NCBI GenBank assembly: GCA_016872895.1
Contig: VGYT01000009.1
Span: 1 to 35,621 of the forward strand
Direction of reading: 5' to 3'
DNA length: 35,621 nucleotides
Source: Planctomycetota bacterium
GTDB taxonomy: Bacteria > Planctomycetota > Phycisphaerae > FEN-1346
The position numbers were made by a program, and so were the translations under genes. Of this stretch, positions 1-8,031 are shown in pieces (position 1 is the stretch's first letter; every line of letters begins with the position of its first letter). The notes beneath the pieces are model-generated. The model was given only the letters and a program-made list of their open reading frames with translations. It searched no databases and had not been told where the DNA came from.

Positions 1-970
1 GCGCAAGGCCCGTCCAGCCCAGCAGGCTCAGCACGATAGTGATGGCGAAGTACACGCGCAGGGGCGACCAGTCGGGCGGGAACACGGCGGCCAGCGCCAG
101 CCACAGCGGCAGCCGCGGAAACGCATTCAGTATCTCTATGACGCGCTGGATGAGGTTGTCCACCGCCCCGCCCAGGTAGCCCGACACGCCGCCGATCGTC
201 GCGCCCAGGAAGAACATGATGACGATCGACACCAGGCCGATGGAGAGCGAGATGCGCGAGCCGTAAACGATGCGGCTGAAGATGTCGCGGCCGTATTTGT
301 CGCCGCCCAGGAGGAAGAACGTGGGCGCGATGGTCCGCGCGCCGCCGTCCGCGGCAGCCGGCGCATCCGCCGCGCCTGCCGCGCCCGGCGCATCCGCCGC
401 GCCTGCCGCGCACGGCGCATCCGCGGCGCCTGCCGCGCCCGGCGCACCGGCCGCGCACGCTGCACTCACTGCGCCGACTGCGCCTGGTGCGTCTGCCGCG
501 CTCGGCGCATCCGCCGCGCCCGCCTTTCCCGCCGCCTGCGGCCGGTAGTTCGCCAGGTCAACGCCCACGAGGCGGCGGTCCCACGGGATGAGGCCCCAGA
601 GTTTGTACGGCTCGCCCCTCGCGAAGAACTTAAGGGGCACAACATCCTCCGGGTGCTCCACGTACATGCGGTGGAACGTGATGGGGTCCACCACGCGCTC
701 CACCGCGTACACGTGCAGGCCGTGGGGGAACGAGAACCGCGGCGGCTGCGGCGGGCAGTACGCATAGTCCAGGTTCTTCTGCATCGACGGATACGGCGCC
801 ACCACCTCCGCCACCAGCGCCATCGCGTACACCACCACGAGCACCAGGAGCGACGCCACGGCCGGCCTGTGCCGCACGAAGCGCCGCCGGATGAGTTGCC
901 ACTGCGAGAGGTCCTCCAGGGCCGTCCTGGCCGGGCGGACCGCAGGCGCGCTGGCGGGGGCGGTCGTCAT
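1..970 (-). CDS. Oligopeptide/dipeptide ABC transporter permease, OppC/DppC type (3' end cut by window edge)
   Basis: Second inner-membrane permease of a peptide-type ABC importer. The N-terminus (MTTAPASAPAVRPARTALE) is followed by a cytoplasmic RRRFVRHRPAVASLLV stretch and a first membrane helix, as in OppC. After a periplasmic loop comes the family motif GGDKYGRDIFSRIVYGSRIS (around 236-307), then helices resembling the BPD_transp_1 domain; the EAA loop lies beyond the window. The ATG overlaps the TGA of the upstream gene as ATGA (967-970), so the two are translationally coupled. AGGGGG lies about 7 nt upstream of the ATG. The periplasmic loop carries an Ala/Gly/Pro/Asp tract encoded by 27-bp repeats, which is not usual for this family. 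The frame is open across the repeat and agrees on both sides. The family call is strong; the substrate is unknown. Confidence 0.85.
   Translation of the reverse strand, partial: MTTAPASAPAVRPARTALEDLSQWQLIRRRFVRHRPAVASLLVLVVVYAMALVAEVVAPYPSMQKNLDYAYCPPQPPRFSFPHGLHVYAVERVVDPITFHRMYVEHPEDVVPLKFFARGEPYKLWGLIPWDRRLVGVDLANYRPQAAGKAGAADAPSAADAPGAVGAVSAACAAGAPGAAGAADAPCAAGAADAPGAAGAADAPAAADGGARTIAPTFFLLGGDKYGRDIFSRIVYGSRISLSIGLVSIVIMFFLGATIGGVSGYLGGAVDNLIQRVIEILNAFPRLPLWLALAAVFPPDWSPLRVYFAITIVLSLLGWTGLA
359..530. repeat. 27-bp tandem repeats inside the permease gene
   Basis: GGCGCATCCGCCGCGCCTGC-type units recur with a 27-bp period (starts near 359, 386, 413 and 440), followed by degenerate copies to about 530. 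Each unit is nine codons, so copy-number change keeps the permease frame. The minus-strand translation is a repeated ADAPGAAGA-like tract in the periplasmic loop. Confidence 0.8.
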
Positions 971-3900
971 CGCGCGGCCCCCTTGAACCGAATCCGCGGG
1001 TCAAGCCACACGAGCAGCAGGTCGCTGATGAGCGTCCCCAGAACGCCCAGCAGGCTGAGGACCATGAGCATCGACCCCGCCAGGTACGTGTCCTCGGTCA
1101 TCAGGGCCGAGAGTTGGAGCGGCCCGACCATCGGCAGCGAAAGCACAATCGAAACAATCGCGCCGCCCGACACCAGTTCGGGGAACAATCCGCCGATGCC
1201 CGAAACGAACGGATTCAGCGCCAGCCGCACCGGGTACTTCAGCAGCAGCCGCAGCGGCCGCACGCCCTTCGCGCGGACCGTCGTCACGTACGGCTTCCGC
1301 AGTTCGTCCAGCAGGTTGCCGCGCATGACCCGTACCATGCTGGCCGTGCCGCCGATGCCCAGCACCACGATGGGCACCCAGATGTGCTTCACCAGGTCGC
1401 CCGCCTTGCCCCACGTCCATTCCGGCTGGGCGCTGTACTGGGCCGAGAAAAGGCCGGAGACCTCGATGCCGAGGTGCTCCCACGCCGCCGCCATCAGCAC
1501 AAGCGCCAGCAGGAACCCCGGCACGCCCATGCCGATGAAACTCAGGAGCGTCAGCGCGTAGTCGCCCGCCGAGTACTGCCGCACGGCCGAGTAGATGCCC
1601 GTCGGAATGGCCACCGCCCACGTAAACAGGATCGTGCCGATCATCATCAGGACCGTCAGCAGGATGCGGTCGCCGACGATGTCGTTGACGGGCCGGCTGT
1701 TCTCCATCGAGCGGCCCAGGTTGCCCTGGAGGAGGCCCGTGTCTTCGGCGTCGAACGTTGCGAACCACACGAGGCCCATCCACCGCGCGTAGCGCATAGG
1801 CATAGACTCGTCCAGGTGGAACATCTGTTTCAATTCTTCAATCTGCTGGAGGTCGGCCGTGTCGCCCGCTTCCTGGAGTTGCATGATGCGGCTCGTCAGG
1901 AAGTCGCCCGGCGGCAGTTGGATGACAGCGAACACGACGGCCGAGATCACCAGCAGCGTCGGCGCCATCACCAGCAGCCGCCGGCCGATGTACGGGTGCT
2001 TGAGCGACACCAGGACGGCCGCCGTCGCGGCCAGCGCCAGGAGCGCCCACTGAATCACCGCGCCCAGCCGCCCGCCCGTGCCCGCCCTGGCCGCGGCGGC
2101 CAGCGTGTCGGGGGCGGGCGTCACTTCCGCCACCGCCTGCTTCGTCTGCGCGACTGCGCCGCGCGAATCAGATGGATTCTCGAAGAAGTACGTCTCCACC
2201 CCGGCGTTGCCGGGCGTCTGAAAGTCCCACGAGTGCACGGCGCACTCCGGCACGTTCCGGAAGCCGTTCTTGACGGCCACCAGCGCCGGCGGCGCGGTCG
2301 AAAGGTTGATGCTCCATACGTTCTCGGCGGCGATGCGAAGCACCTCGCGGAAGACCTCCCGCTGCTCCTGCCGGTCGCCTGCGGCAGCCACTTGCTCGTA
2401 GGCCTCCATCGCCCGCCGCAGAGGATGCCCCGGCGGCGGCTCGGCGCACCCCGCCCCCTTCGCCCGCGGGTCCCCGTACAGCCCCCCGCGCACGTACCAG
2501 TTGGCGAAGGCGAGGGCGAAGTTCGTCTCCGGGCCGAACGGAATGAAGTACCGCGGCTCCAGCAGGGGCATGAACTCGCTGTTGCCCGTCCACGCGTTGA
2601 AGTCGTGCTCCAGCGCCGCCTTCTCGGTGTAGAAGAACGCCCGCGACCTCTCCCTCACGATGCACCGCACGCCCACGCCCGCCCAGTCGTCCACCACGAA
2701 CTGGCCCGGCCCCGTCGAGACGTACCCTTGCGAGAGGTTCAGGTAGAACGTCATCCGCGACCCGTCGGCAAAGGTGCGGTAGCCCTCGTAGTCGCGCCCG
2801 GAAAGGCCGATCTCGTCAAGCAGCCGGTTCGCCTCGGCCGGGTCGTACCGGACGAAACTCCGGTACAGCACGGGGTCGTAAAAGTACGACGCCGGGCCGG
2901 GGGCGCACTGCGCCGGCTCCGTCTGCCCGTTGTATTCGGCGTCGATGAACTGCCGCCGATTCAGCGCCAGCGACAGCGCCTGGCGGAACTTCCTGTTGTT
3001 CAACAGTTCGTGCTTCTTGGCCGTGTCGGGCCGGTCGGCGTCCACCCGACGGTTCAGGTTCGGGCTGATGCAGAAGAGCGACGCGTCGCCCGGATACCAG
3101 TGCAGCAGCCGGTACCCGCCCCGCTCCCGCCCGTTCATAAGGAGCGTGTACTGCTCGTACCGCAGGTGCCGGTCCTGCATGGTCACCTGCCCTTCCGACG
3201 CCGACACGGCGATCATCTCCGTCGCCTTGATCTCGAAAAGCACGCGGTCCACGTACGGCAACTGGTTCCCCCGCGTGTCAACCATGAAGTAGTACGGGTT
3301 GCGGACGAAGGCCTGCGGCGGGTTGGCCCGATACGTCCGGTACACCCACGGCCACAGGTGCGGGTGCTCCGGGTTCATCGGCTCCTTCAGCGCGCGGTAA
3401 AGGGCCTCCGGGCTGGGCATCCGCCGCGATGCCTGCGTTCTGCGGATGAGTTCCTTGTCGCCGAGGACCGGATGGTAGGGCCTGAGGTAATGCGCGGGCG
3501 AGTTGACGATCGGCTCGGCAGCGAACGTGGCCGCGCGCGCAAGGAACAGCCCGTTCGGCTTCGGAAACGTGAACCGCACGCGGTAATCATCCACCTTCTC
3601 GATGTTGCCCGTCTCGCCGCCGATCTGCATGATCTGCGGAATGACCCCAAGGACCTTCTTCTCGTTCGCCTCGTGCCGCCACCAGTACACGATGTCGTCG
3701 GCCGTGAACGGCCGGCCGTCGGACCACTTCATGCCCCGCCGCAGCGTGAAAACGAACTCGCGGTTGTCCGCGGAAACCTCGTAACTCCTGGCCACGTGCG
3801 GAACGATAGGGTACCCCTGCGGCGACCAGCGGACGAGCGTCGTGTAGGCCATGCGGTTCGACAGGACGCCCGCAACGTCGGGGTCGGAACTGCCGATGCG

Positions 3901-4275
3901 GACCCACGTGCCGCCGTAGCGGCCGATGCCCTCGACGCCCTCGACGACGCACGGCTCAGGCCCGACGCGCTCGGCCACGGGCGGCAGTTTGCCCTCGGCC
4001 GCAAGTTCCGCAAGGATGGGCGACTCGCCCTTCGGATACCACGGGGCCGGCGGCCCCTCCCCGTAGTCCACCTCGCGGTACAGCACGGGGGGATTCTCCG
4101 GGTCGATCCGCGTGGCCCGCGACTCCCGCGCTTCGCGCAGCGCCTCCGGCGGGTAGGGCGGCGGCCGCTCCGACAAGTCCGGCCGCAGCAGCCACCCCGC
4201 GATGCACAGCAGCAGCGCAAAGCCCGCCGCCGCCGCCGCAAGGTACGCCGCGCACAGCACCGCCGGCATCTTCAT
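967..4275 (-). CDS. Fused peptide-binding protein (SBP_bac_5) and OppB/DppB-type permease
   Basis: One 1102-residue chain joins two importer subunits. An N-terminal helix (MKMPAVLCAAYLAAAAAGFA) anchors a family 5 solute-binding domain (about 75-700) with typical features: GRYGGTW, LRRGMKWSDGRPFTADDIVY, and NNRKFRQALSLALNRRQF. A linker rich in Ala/Thr and an extra helix (about 735-755) lead to KHPYIGRR and an OppB-like permease (about 765-1102) with ALLxxEAA-type text RAKGVRPLRLLLKYPVR. This topology puts the binding domain outside and the permease start inside. I chose the ATG at 4275, with AGGTGG just upstream; an ATG two codons later (4269) fits that ribosome site equally well. A TTG-initiated extension to 4410 is less likely. 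The stop overlaps the next permease start. No ATPase gene is visible, so it must lie downstream outside the window or elsewhere. Confidence 0.85.
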   Translation of the reverse strand: MKMPAVLCAAYLAAAAAGFALLLCIAGWLLRPDLSERPPPYPPEALREARESRATRIDPENPPVLYREVDYGEGPPAPWYPKGESPILAELAAEGKLPPVAERVGPEPCVVEGVEGIGRYGGTWVRIGSSDPDVAGVLSNRMAYTTLVRWSPQGYPIVPHVARSYEVSADNREFVFTLRRGMKWSDGRPFTADDIVYWWRHEANEKKVLGVIPQIMQIGGETGNIEKVDDYRVRFTFPKPNGLFLARAATFAAEPIVNSPAHYLRPYHPVLGDKELIRRTQASRRMPSPEALYRALKEPMNPEHPHLWPWVYRTYRANPPQAFVRNPYYFMVDTRGNQLPYVDRVLFEIKATEMIAVSASEGQVTMQDRHLRYEQYTLLMNGRERGGYRLLHWYPGDASLFCISPNLNRRVDADRPDTAKKHELLNNRKFRQALSLALNRRQFIDAEYNGQTEPAQCAPGPASYFYDPVLYRSFVRYDPAEANRLLDEIGLSGRDYEGYRTFADGSRMTFYLNLSQGYVSTGPGQFVVDDWAGVGVRCIVRERSRAFFYTEKAALEHDFNAWTGNSEFMPLLEPRYFIPFGPETNFALAFANWYVRGGLYGDPRAKGAGCAEPPPGHPLRRAMEAYEQVAAAGDRQEQREVFREVLRIAAENVWSINLSTAPPALVAVKNGFRNVPECAVHSWDFQTPGNAGVETYFFENPSDSRGAVAQTKQAVAEVTPAPDTLAAAARAGTGGRLGAVIQWALLALAATAAVLVSLKHPYIGRRLLVMAPTLLVISAVVFAVIQLPPGDFLTSRIMQLQEAGDTADLQQIEELKQMFHLDESMPMRYARWMGLVWFATFDAEDTGLLQGNLGRSMENSRPVNDIVGDRILLTVLMMIGTILFTWAVAIPTGIYSAVRQYSAGDYALTLLSFIGMGVPGFLLALVLMAAAWEHLGIEVSGLFSAQYSAQPEWTWGKAGDLVKHIWVPIVVLGIGGTASMVRVMRGNLLDELRKPYVTTVRAKGVRPLRLLLKYPVRLALNPFVSGIGGLFPELVSGGAIVSIVLSLPMVGPLQLSALMTEDTYLAGSMLMVLSLLGVLGTLISDLLLVWLDPRIRFKGAAR

Positions 4276-4487
4276 GCGCCACCTGCGAGCACCTCGGCGC
4301 CGCCCTATCCGCCGCCCGCGACTCTTTGTAGGGTCCCCCAGCGCGGATTTCAACCCCTTCTCGTGCGCGGGTCGCGGCTCTGATAAGCAGCAGCGGCGCC
4401 CCGCGGCCACCGGCCGATTATGCGTATAGACACCCCCTCCGCTTTCCGGTAAAGTTCACCCGCCTCGCCTGCGGCAGGAGGCCGGTC

Positions 4488-6071
4488 ATGCCGATGAACC
4501 TGGCGATCCGGTTTGCCGAGACTGCGCGGCGGCTGCCGCAGAAGCCGGCCGTCTTCGACGACAGCGGGGCCTGCACGTACGGAGAACTCCTTGCCGCCGC
4601 CCAGGCCGTGGCTGCGCGCGTCCGCGCTGCGACCGACCGCAGGCACGTGGCCGTGGCGGCGCCTACGTCGGCGGCGTTTCCGGCGGCATACTTCGGCGTC
4701 CTCCTGGCCGACCGCGCTGCCGTGCCCCTCAATTTCCTTCTCGACGCGCCGACGCTCTCATTCATGGCCCGCGACGCGGGCTTCGACACGGTCGTCGCCG
4801 CCCGCGCGATGGAACGACTGGTGCAGGCCCTGGGCGCGAAGGCCGTCTACGTTGAAGACCTCGGCTTCGCGGCCGGCGAGGGCGTCGCGGCCGATGCGGC
4901 CGCCGGCCGCGCGGACATCGAGCCGCCTGCCGAAGCGGCGGATGCGCCCAGCGCACCCTCGGCCGGTTCTGGCACCGGCGGCTTGCCCGGGCCTGGGGTA
5001 CACGTGCCACATCGCGGCGGCGGCGATGCCGCCACCATCCTTTACACCTCCGGCACGGAGGGCCGGCCCAAGGGCGTCGTCCTGAGCCATCGGAACCTTC
5101 TGCGCAACGTCGAGGCGTGCAACGAACACCTGGCGCTCTCGCCGGACAACGTTTTCCTGGGCGTGCTGCCCTTCTTCCACGCCTTCGGGCTGACCACCTC
5201 GATGCTCCTGCCGCTGCTTCTGGGCTGCAAGGCGGTGTGCGTTGCGCGATTCTCGCCGCAGAAAGTGCTGGAGGCGATCGCGCGCCACCGCGTGACCGTG
5301 GCGTTCGCGGTGTCTTCGATTTACCGGATGCTGCTGCGCGCCGGCCCGCCTGCGGCGGGGGCCGACCTGGCGTCGCTGCGACTGCCGATTGCCGGCGGCG
5401 AGGCCCTCGGCGCAGACCTCGCCGCACAGTTCGAGCGGCACTTCGGCGTGCCCATCCTGGAAGGCTACGGCATGACCGAGGCGTCGCCGGTCGTATCGGT
5501 AAACGTGCCGGGCCGGCACAGGCCGGGGTCGGTCGGCCGGCCGCTTCCGTGGGTCGAGCCGCGCATCCTGGACGATGCCGGCCGCACGCTTCCGCCCGGC
5601 GCCGAGGGCGAGTTGCTCCTTCGCGGCGAGTGCGTGGCGTGCGGATACCTCAACCGCCCCGACGAGACGGCGGCCGCCTTCGCACCCGAAGGCTGGCTGC
5701 GCACGGGCGACCTGGCGCGCCTCGACGCCGACGGGTATCTGTGGATCACGGGGCGAAAGAAGGACCTTATCATCTCCGGCGGCGAGAACATATCGCCCGC
5801 CGAAATCGAGGCCGTCCTGCACCAGCACCCGGCCGTGGCCGAGGCAGCCGTCATCGCTGCGCCCGACCCGGCTCGCGGCGAAGTGCCCAAGGCGCTCGTT
5901 GTTCTGCGCGACGGGGCGGCGGCCTCGGCAGCCGACCTGGCGGCGTTCGTCCGATGCCGCCTGCCCAGGTTCAAGGTGCCAGCCGCCTGGGAGTTCCGCG
6001 CGTCGCTCCCCCACGGCCCCACCGGCAAGGTCCTCAAGCGCCTCCTGCGCGAAGACGGCGGCCGGCGGTAA
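4488..6071 (+). CDS. AMP-forming acyl-CoA synthetase/ligase (ANL superfamily)
   Basis: Activates a carboxylic acid, probably a fatty acid, to an acyl-adenylate and then to a thioester, in the cytoplasm. The 527-residue length is normal for the family. The P-loop TILYTSGTEGRPKGV is at about 183-197, followed by the conserved GVLPFFHAFGL, the A5 motif EGYGMTEASPVV, LRTGDLARLDADGYLWITGR, KKDLIISGGENISPAEIEA, and the catalytic Lys segment PTGKVLKR at the C-terminus. A low-complexity Ala/Pro/Gly insert (about 140-180) lies just before the P-loop. AGGAGG at 4476-4481, six bases before ATG 4488, supports the start; a second ATG is two codons downstream. It is divergent from the peptide transporter and convergent with the polyferredoxin, so it appears to be a single-gene unit. 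Substrate chain length cannot be read from sequence. Confidence 0.93.
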   Translation: MPMNLAIRFAETARRLPQKPAVFDDSGACTYGELLAAAQAVAARVRAATDRRHVAVAAPTSAAFPAAYFGVLLADRAAVPLNFLLDAPTLSFMARDAGFDTVVAARAMERLVQALGAKAVYVEDLGFAAGEGVAADAAAGRADIEPPAEAADAPSAPSAGSGTGGLPGPGVHVPHRGGGDAATILYTSGTEGRPKGVVLSHRNLLRNVEACNEHLALSPDNVFLGVLPFFHAFGLTTSMLLPLLLGCKAVCVARFSPQKVLEAIARHRVTVAFAVSSIYRMLLRAGPPAAGADLASLRLPIAGGEALGADLAAQFERHFGVPILEGYGMTEASPVVSVNVPGRHRPGSVGRPLPWVEPRILDDAGRTLPPGAEGELLLRGECVACGYLNRPDETAAAFAPEGWLRTGDLARLDADGYLWITGRKKDLIISGGENISPAEIEAVLHQHPAVAEAAVIAAPDPARGEVPKALVVLRDGAAASAADLAAFVRCRLPRFKVPAAWEFRASLPHGPTGKVLKRLLREDGGRR

Positions 6072-6162
6072 CCGCAGAGTGCGCAGAGATCGCAGAGGGA
6101 GAACGCATCCTCCTGAAAACAACTCTCTTATCTTTCTCTGCATTCTCTGCGCCCTCCGCGGT
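6071..6162. repeat. Imperfect inverted repeat of CGCAGAG units between convergent genes
   Basis: The left arm 6071-6100 begins ACCGCAGAGTGCGCAGAG. The right arm 6133-6162, read on the other strand, begins ACCGCGGAGGGCGCAGAG. The arms are about 30 bp with several mismatches, and the loop is 32 bp. It sits exactly between two convergent genes, so it may act as a bidirectional transcription end. There is no T-tract, and the CGCAGAG repetition looks like a dispersed element. Confidence 0.7.
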
Positions 6163-6196
6163 GAAGAAGGAAGACCGCAGACTCCCCTCGAACGGA

Positions 6197-7963
6197 TTAC
6201 CTGAGGAAGTCGGGAAGGTACGTGTCGCCGGGCATGACGCCGCCGCCTTCGCGGCCGCGGCGCAGGGCGTCGCGCTCGCGGCTCTCGGCCTCGCGCAGCG
6301 CCCTGTACGACCCGCTCATCAGGCGGTCCTCCCTGCCCGGCCCGGCGACGACGCGGATGGCGGCCTCGTCCAGCATCTTCTCGGCCGCGACGTTTATCTT
6401 GTGGCAGCGCATCTGGCACATGCCGCAGCCGACGCACTTGGCGGCGTCCACGACGGGCACAAGGTTGCCGGAGCCTTCGATGGGCGTTCCGTCGGTGTCG
6501 AGGGCCACGTTGATGCGGACCAGGTCGATGGCGTTGTACCCGGCCGCAATGCACTCATCGACGCACAGGCGGCAGTTGCCCTCGAAGCCGATGTGCGGCA
6601 GGCAGGACGTGGCGTCTATGACCGCCAGGCCCATGCGGACGGCCCGCTTCTCCTCAATCACGAGCGCCCGGATGGCCCCCGTGGGGCACACCTGGCCGCA
6701 GTTGTTGCACGACGGCTCGCAGCCGGACCAGTCGGCGGCGACGTAGGGCGTCCAGAGCGCATCCAGGCCGCCGCCCGCCCCCATCGGCTGGAGCACGTTG
6801 TTCGGGCACGCCTGGAAGCACTCGCCGCAGCGTATGCACAGCCGCAGGAACTCCGGCTCGGGGACGCTGCCGGGCGGCCGGACGGGCGGCTGGCCGCCGG
6901 CCGCGGCCGCCCCGCCCACCAGCCGCCCGTGCTTCAGGCCCACCGCCGCCGCCGCGCCGAAGGCCGCCCCGCCCAGCAGGCCCCGGCGAGACAGGCGCGC
7001 ATCCGGCGGCGCAGCGGGCGATTCCCGGGCGCTCGCTGCGGGCGCCCAGCGCGAAGTGAACGAAATCGCACCCACCGGGCACGACCCGCCGCATGTCTGG
7101 CAAAACGTGCACTCCGCGGCGCGCGTCGAAAAGTCCGGCCGGATGGCCTGGAACGGACACGCCTTCACGCACTTGCCGCACCCGATGCACGATGCGTCCA
7201 CCCGCCGCTCGCAGACTCGCAGCAGATTCGCCGCCGAGAACACCGCCCCCGACGGGCACACGTACCGGCACCAGAACCGCGGGGCCGCAAGCCCCAGCGC
7301 CAGGACCCCCAGGAAAAGCGCCGCCGACACGATCTGCCCCGCCCCGACTGGCGGCACAAGGTACCAGCCCTTCGCCAGGCCCAACTGCACGGGACTCGCG
7401 ATGAACGCCATCCCGCGCAAGAGCACCGGAATGGCCGCCACGTAGCCGGAGATGAGCACTCCGAGCGCCGCCGATGCCATCACCGCCGCCAGCACGTAGT
7501 ACCGGGCGTGGCGGGCGCCCCCGCCCAGGCCCCCGCGCGCCCGCCGGATGCGGCGGTTGAAGGCCCAGTCGCACAGGTCAATCAGCGTCCCCAGCGGGCA
7601 GATGTATCCGCAGAAACCTCGCGGAAAGACAAGGCACGCCGCCAGCAGCACGCCCGCCCACGCCAGCGACCACACCCAAGTGCGGGCCGCCACCGCCGCC
7701 GACACGCTCACCAGCGGGTCAAGCGCCAGAAACGCCTCGGCCTCCAGAAAAAACTCCTTCGAGCGGCGGAAGGCATCGTAGTCCTTCCCGCCGTACGGCC
7801 ATGCCACGTGGAAGAACAGCGCCAGGAAAAGCACGAACGCCGCCGCCTGCACGAGCCGCCGCACGGGCGCCGCTTCCCACGACGGCCCCAGGGCGCGCAG
7901 AACCCGCCGCAGCAGGCCCGGCCGGCCGCCGCTCGGCGAACGATACGGAAGGAAAACGTTCAT
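6197..7963 (-). CDS. NapH-NapG-like fused membrane polyferredoxin with internal Tat-like segment
   Basis: A 588-residue electron-transfer protein. The first half is NapH/NosR-like. It has several membrane helices and two CxxxCP motifs (FCGYICPLG, about 118-123; WCRYVCPSG, about 232-237). Two 4Fe-4S binding sites follow: CIGCGKCVKACP (about 259-270) and CTFCQTCGGSCP (about 285-296). Then comes an internal twin-arginine segment, SRRGLLGGAAFGAAAAVG (R326-R327). The second half is NapG-like, with CIRCGECFQACP, CEPSCNNCGQVCP, a longer-spaced Cys group and CVGCGMCQMRCH. It probably passes quinol electrons to an extracytoplasmic partner, plausibly the flavoprotein encoded just upstream. I chose ATG 7963; an in-frame ATG at 8017 would run translation through two hairpins. 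No clear ribosome site precedes either start. Confidence 0.88.
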   Translation of the reverse strand: MNVFLPYRSPSGGRPGLLRRVLRALGPSWEAAPVRRLVQAAAFVLFLALFFHVAWPYGGKDYDAFRRSKEFFLEAEAFLALDPLVSVSAAVAARTWVWSLAWAGVLLAACLVFPRGFCGYICPLGTLIDLCDWAFNRRIRRARGGLGGGARHARYYVLAAVMASAALGVLISGYVAAIPVLLRGMAFIASPVQLGLAKGWYLVPPVGAGQIVSAALFLGVLALGLAAPRFWCRYVCPSGAVFSAANLLRVCERRVDASCIGCGKCVKACPFQAIRPDFSTRAAECTFCQTCGGSCPVGAISFTSRWAPAASARESPAAPPDARLSRRGLLGGAAFGAAAAVGLKHGRLVGGAAAAGGQPPVRPPGSVPEPEFLRLCIRCGECFQACPNNVLQPMGAGGGLDALWTPYVAADWSGCEPSCNNCGQVCPTGAIRALVIEEKRAVRMGLAVIDATSCLPHIGFEGNCRLCVDECIAAGYNAIDLVRINVALDTDGTPIEGSGNLVPVVDAAKCVGCGMCQMRCHKINVAAEKMLDEAAIRVVAGPGREDRLMSGSYRALREAESRERDALRRGREGGGVMPGDTYLPDFLR

Positions 7964-7971
7964 AGTTCGCA

Positions 7972-8029
7972 AGCCCCCGGCACTGCCGGGGGCAATGTTG
8001 CGCTGATTCATCCCCACGCGGTGCGTGGG
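7972..8029. repeat. Two tight hairpins between the flavoprotein and polyferredoxin genes
   Basis: At 7972-7992, GCCCCCGGCA and TGCCGGGGGC are perfect complements around one base. At 8011-8029, CCCCACGC and GCGTGGGG pair around a 3-base loop. They are about 18 bp apart and fill most of the 68-bp gap between the genes. They may attenuate or stabilise the transcript, or be REP-like elements. No T-tract supports a simple terminator. Confidence 0.75.
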
Positions 8030-8031
8030 GC

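Noticed and set aside
1114-4383. Plus-strand frame of 1089 codons opposite the peptide transporter gene
   Set aside because: Arg/His/Pro-rich antisense shadow without motifs, while the opposite strand has clear SBP and permease motifs.
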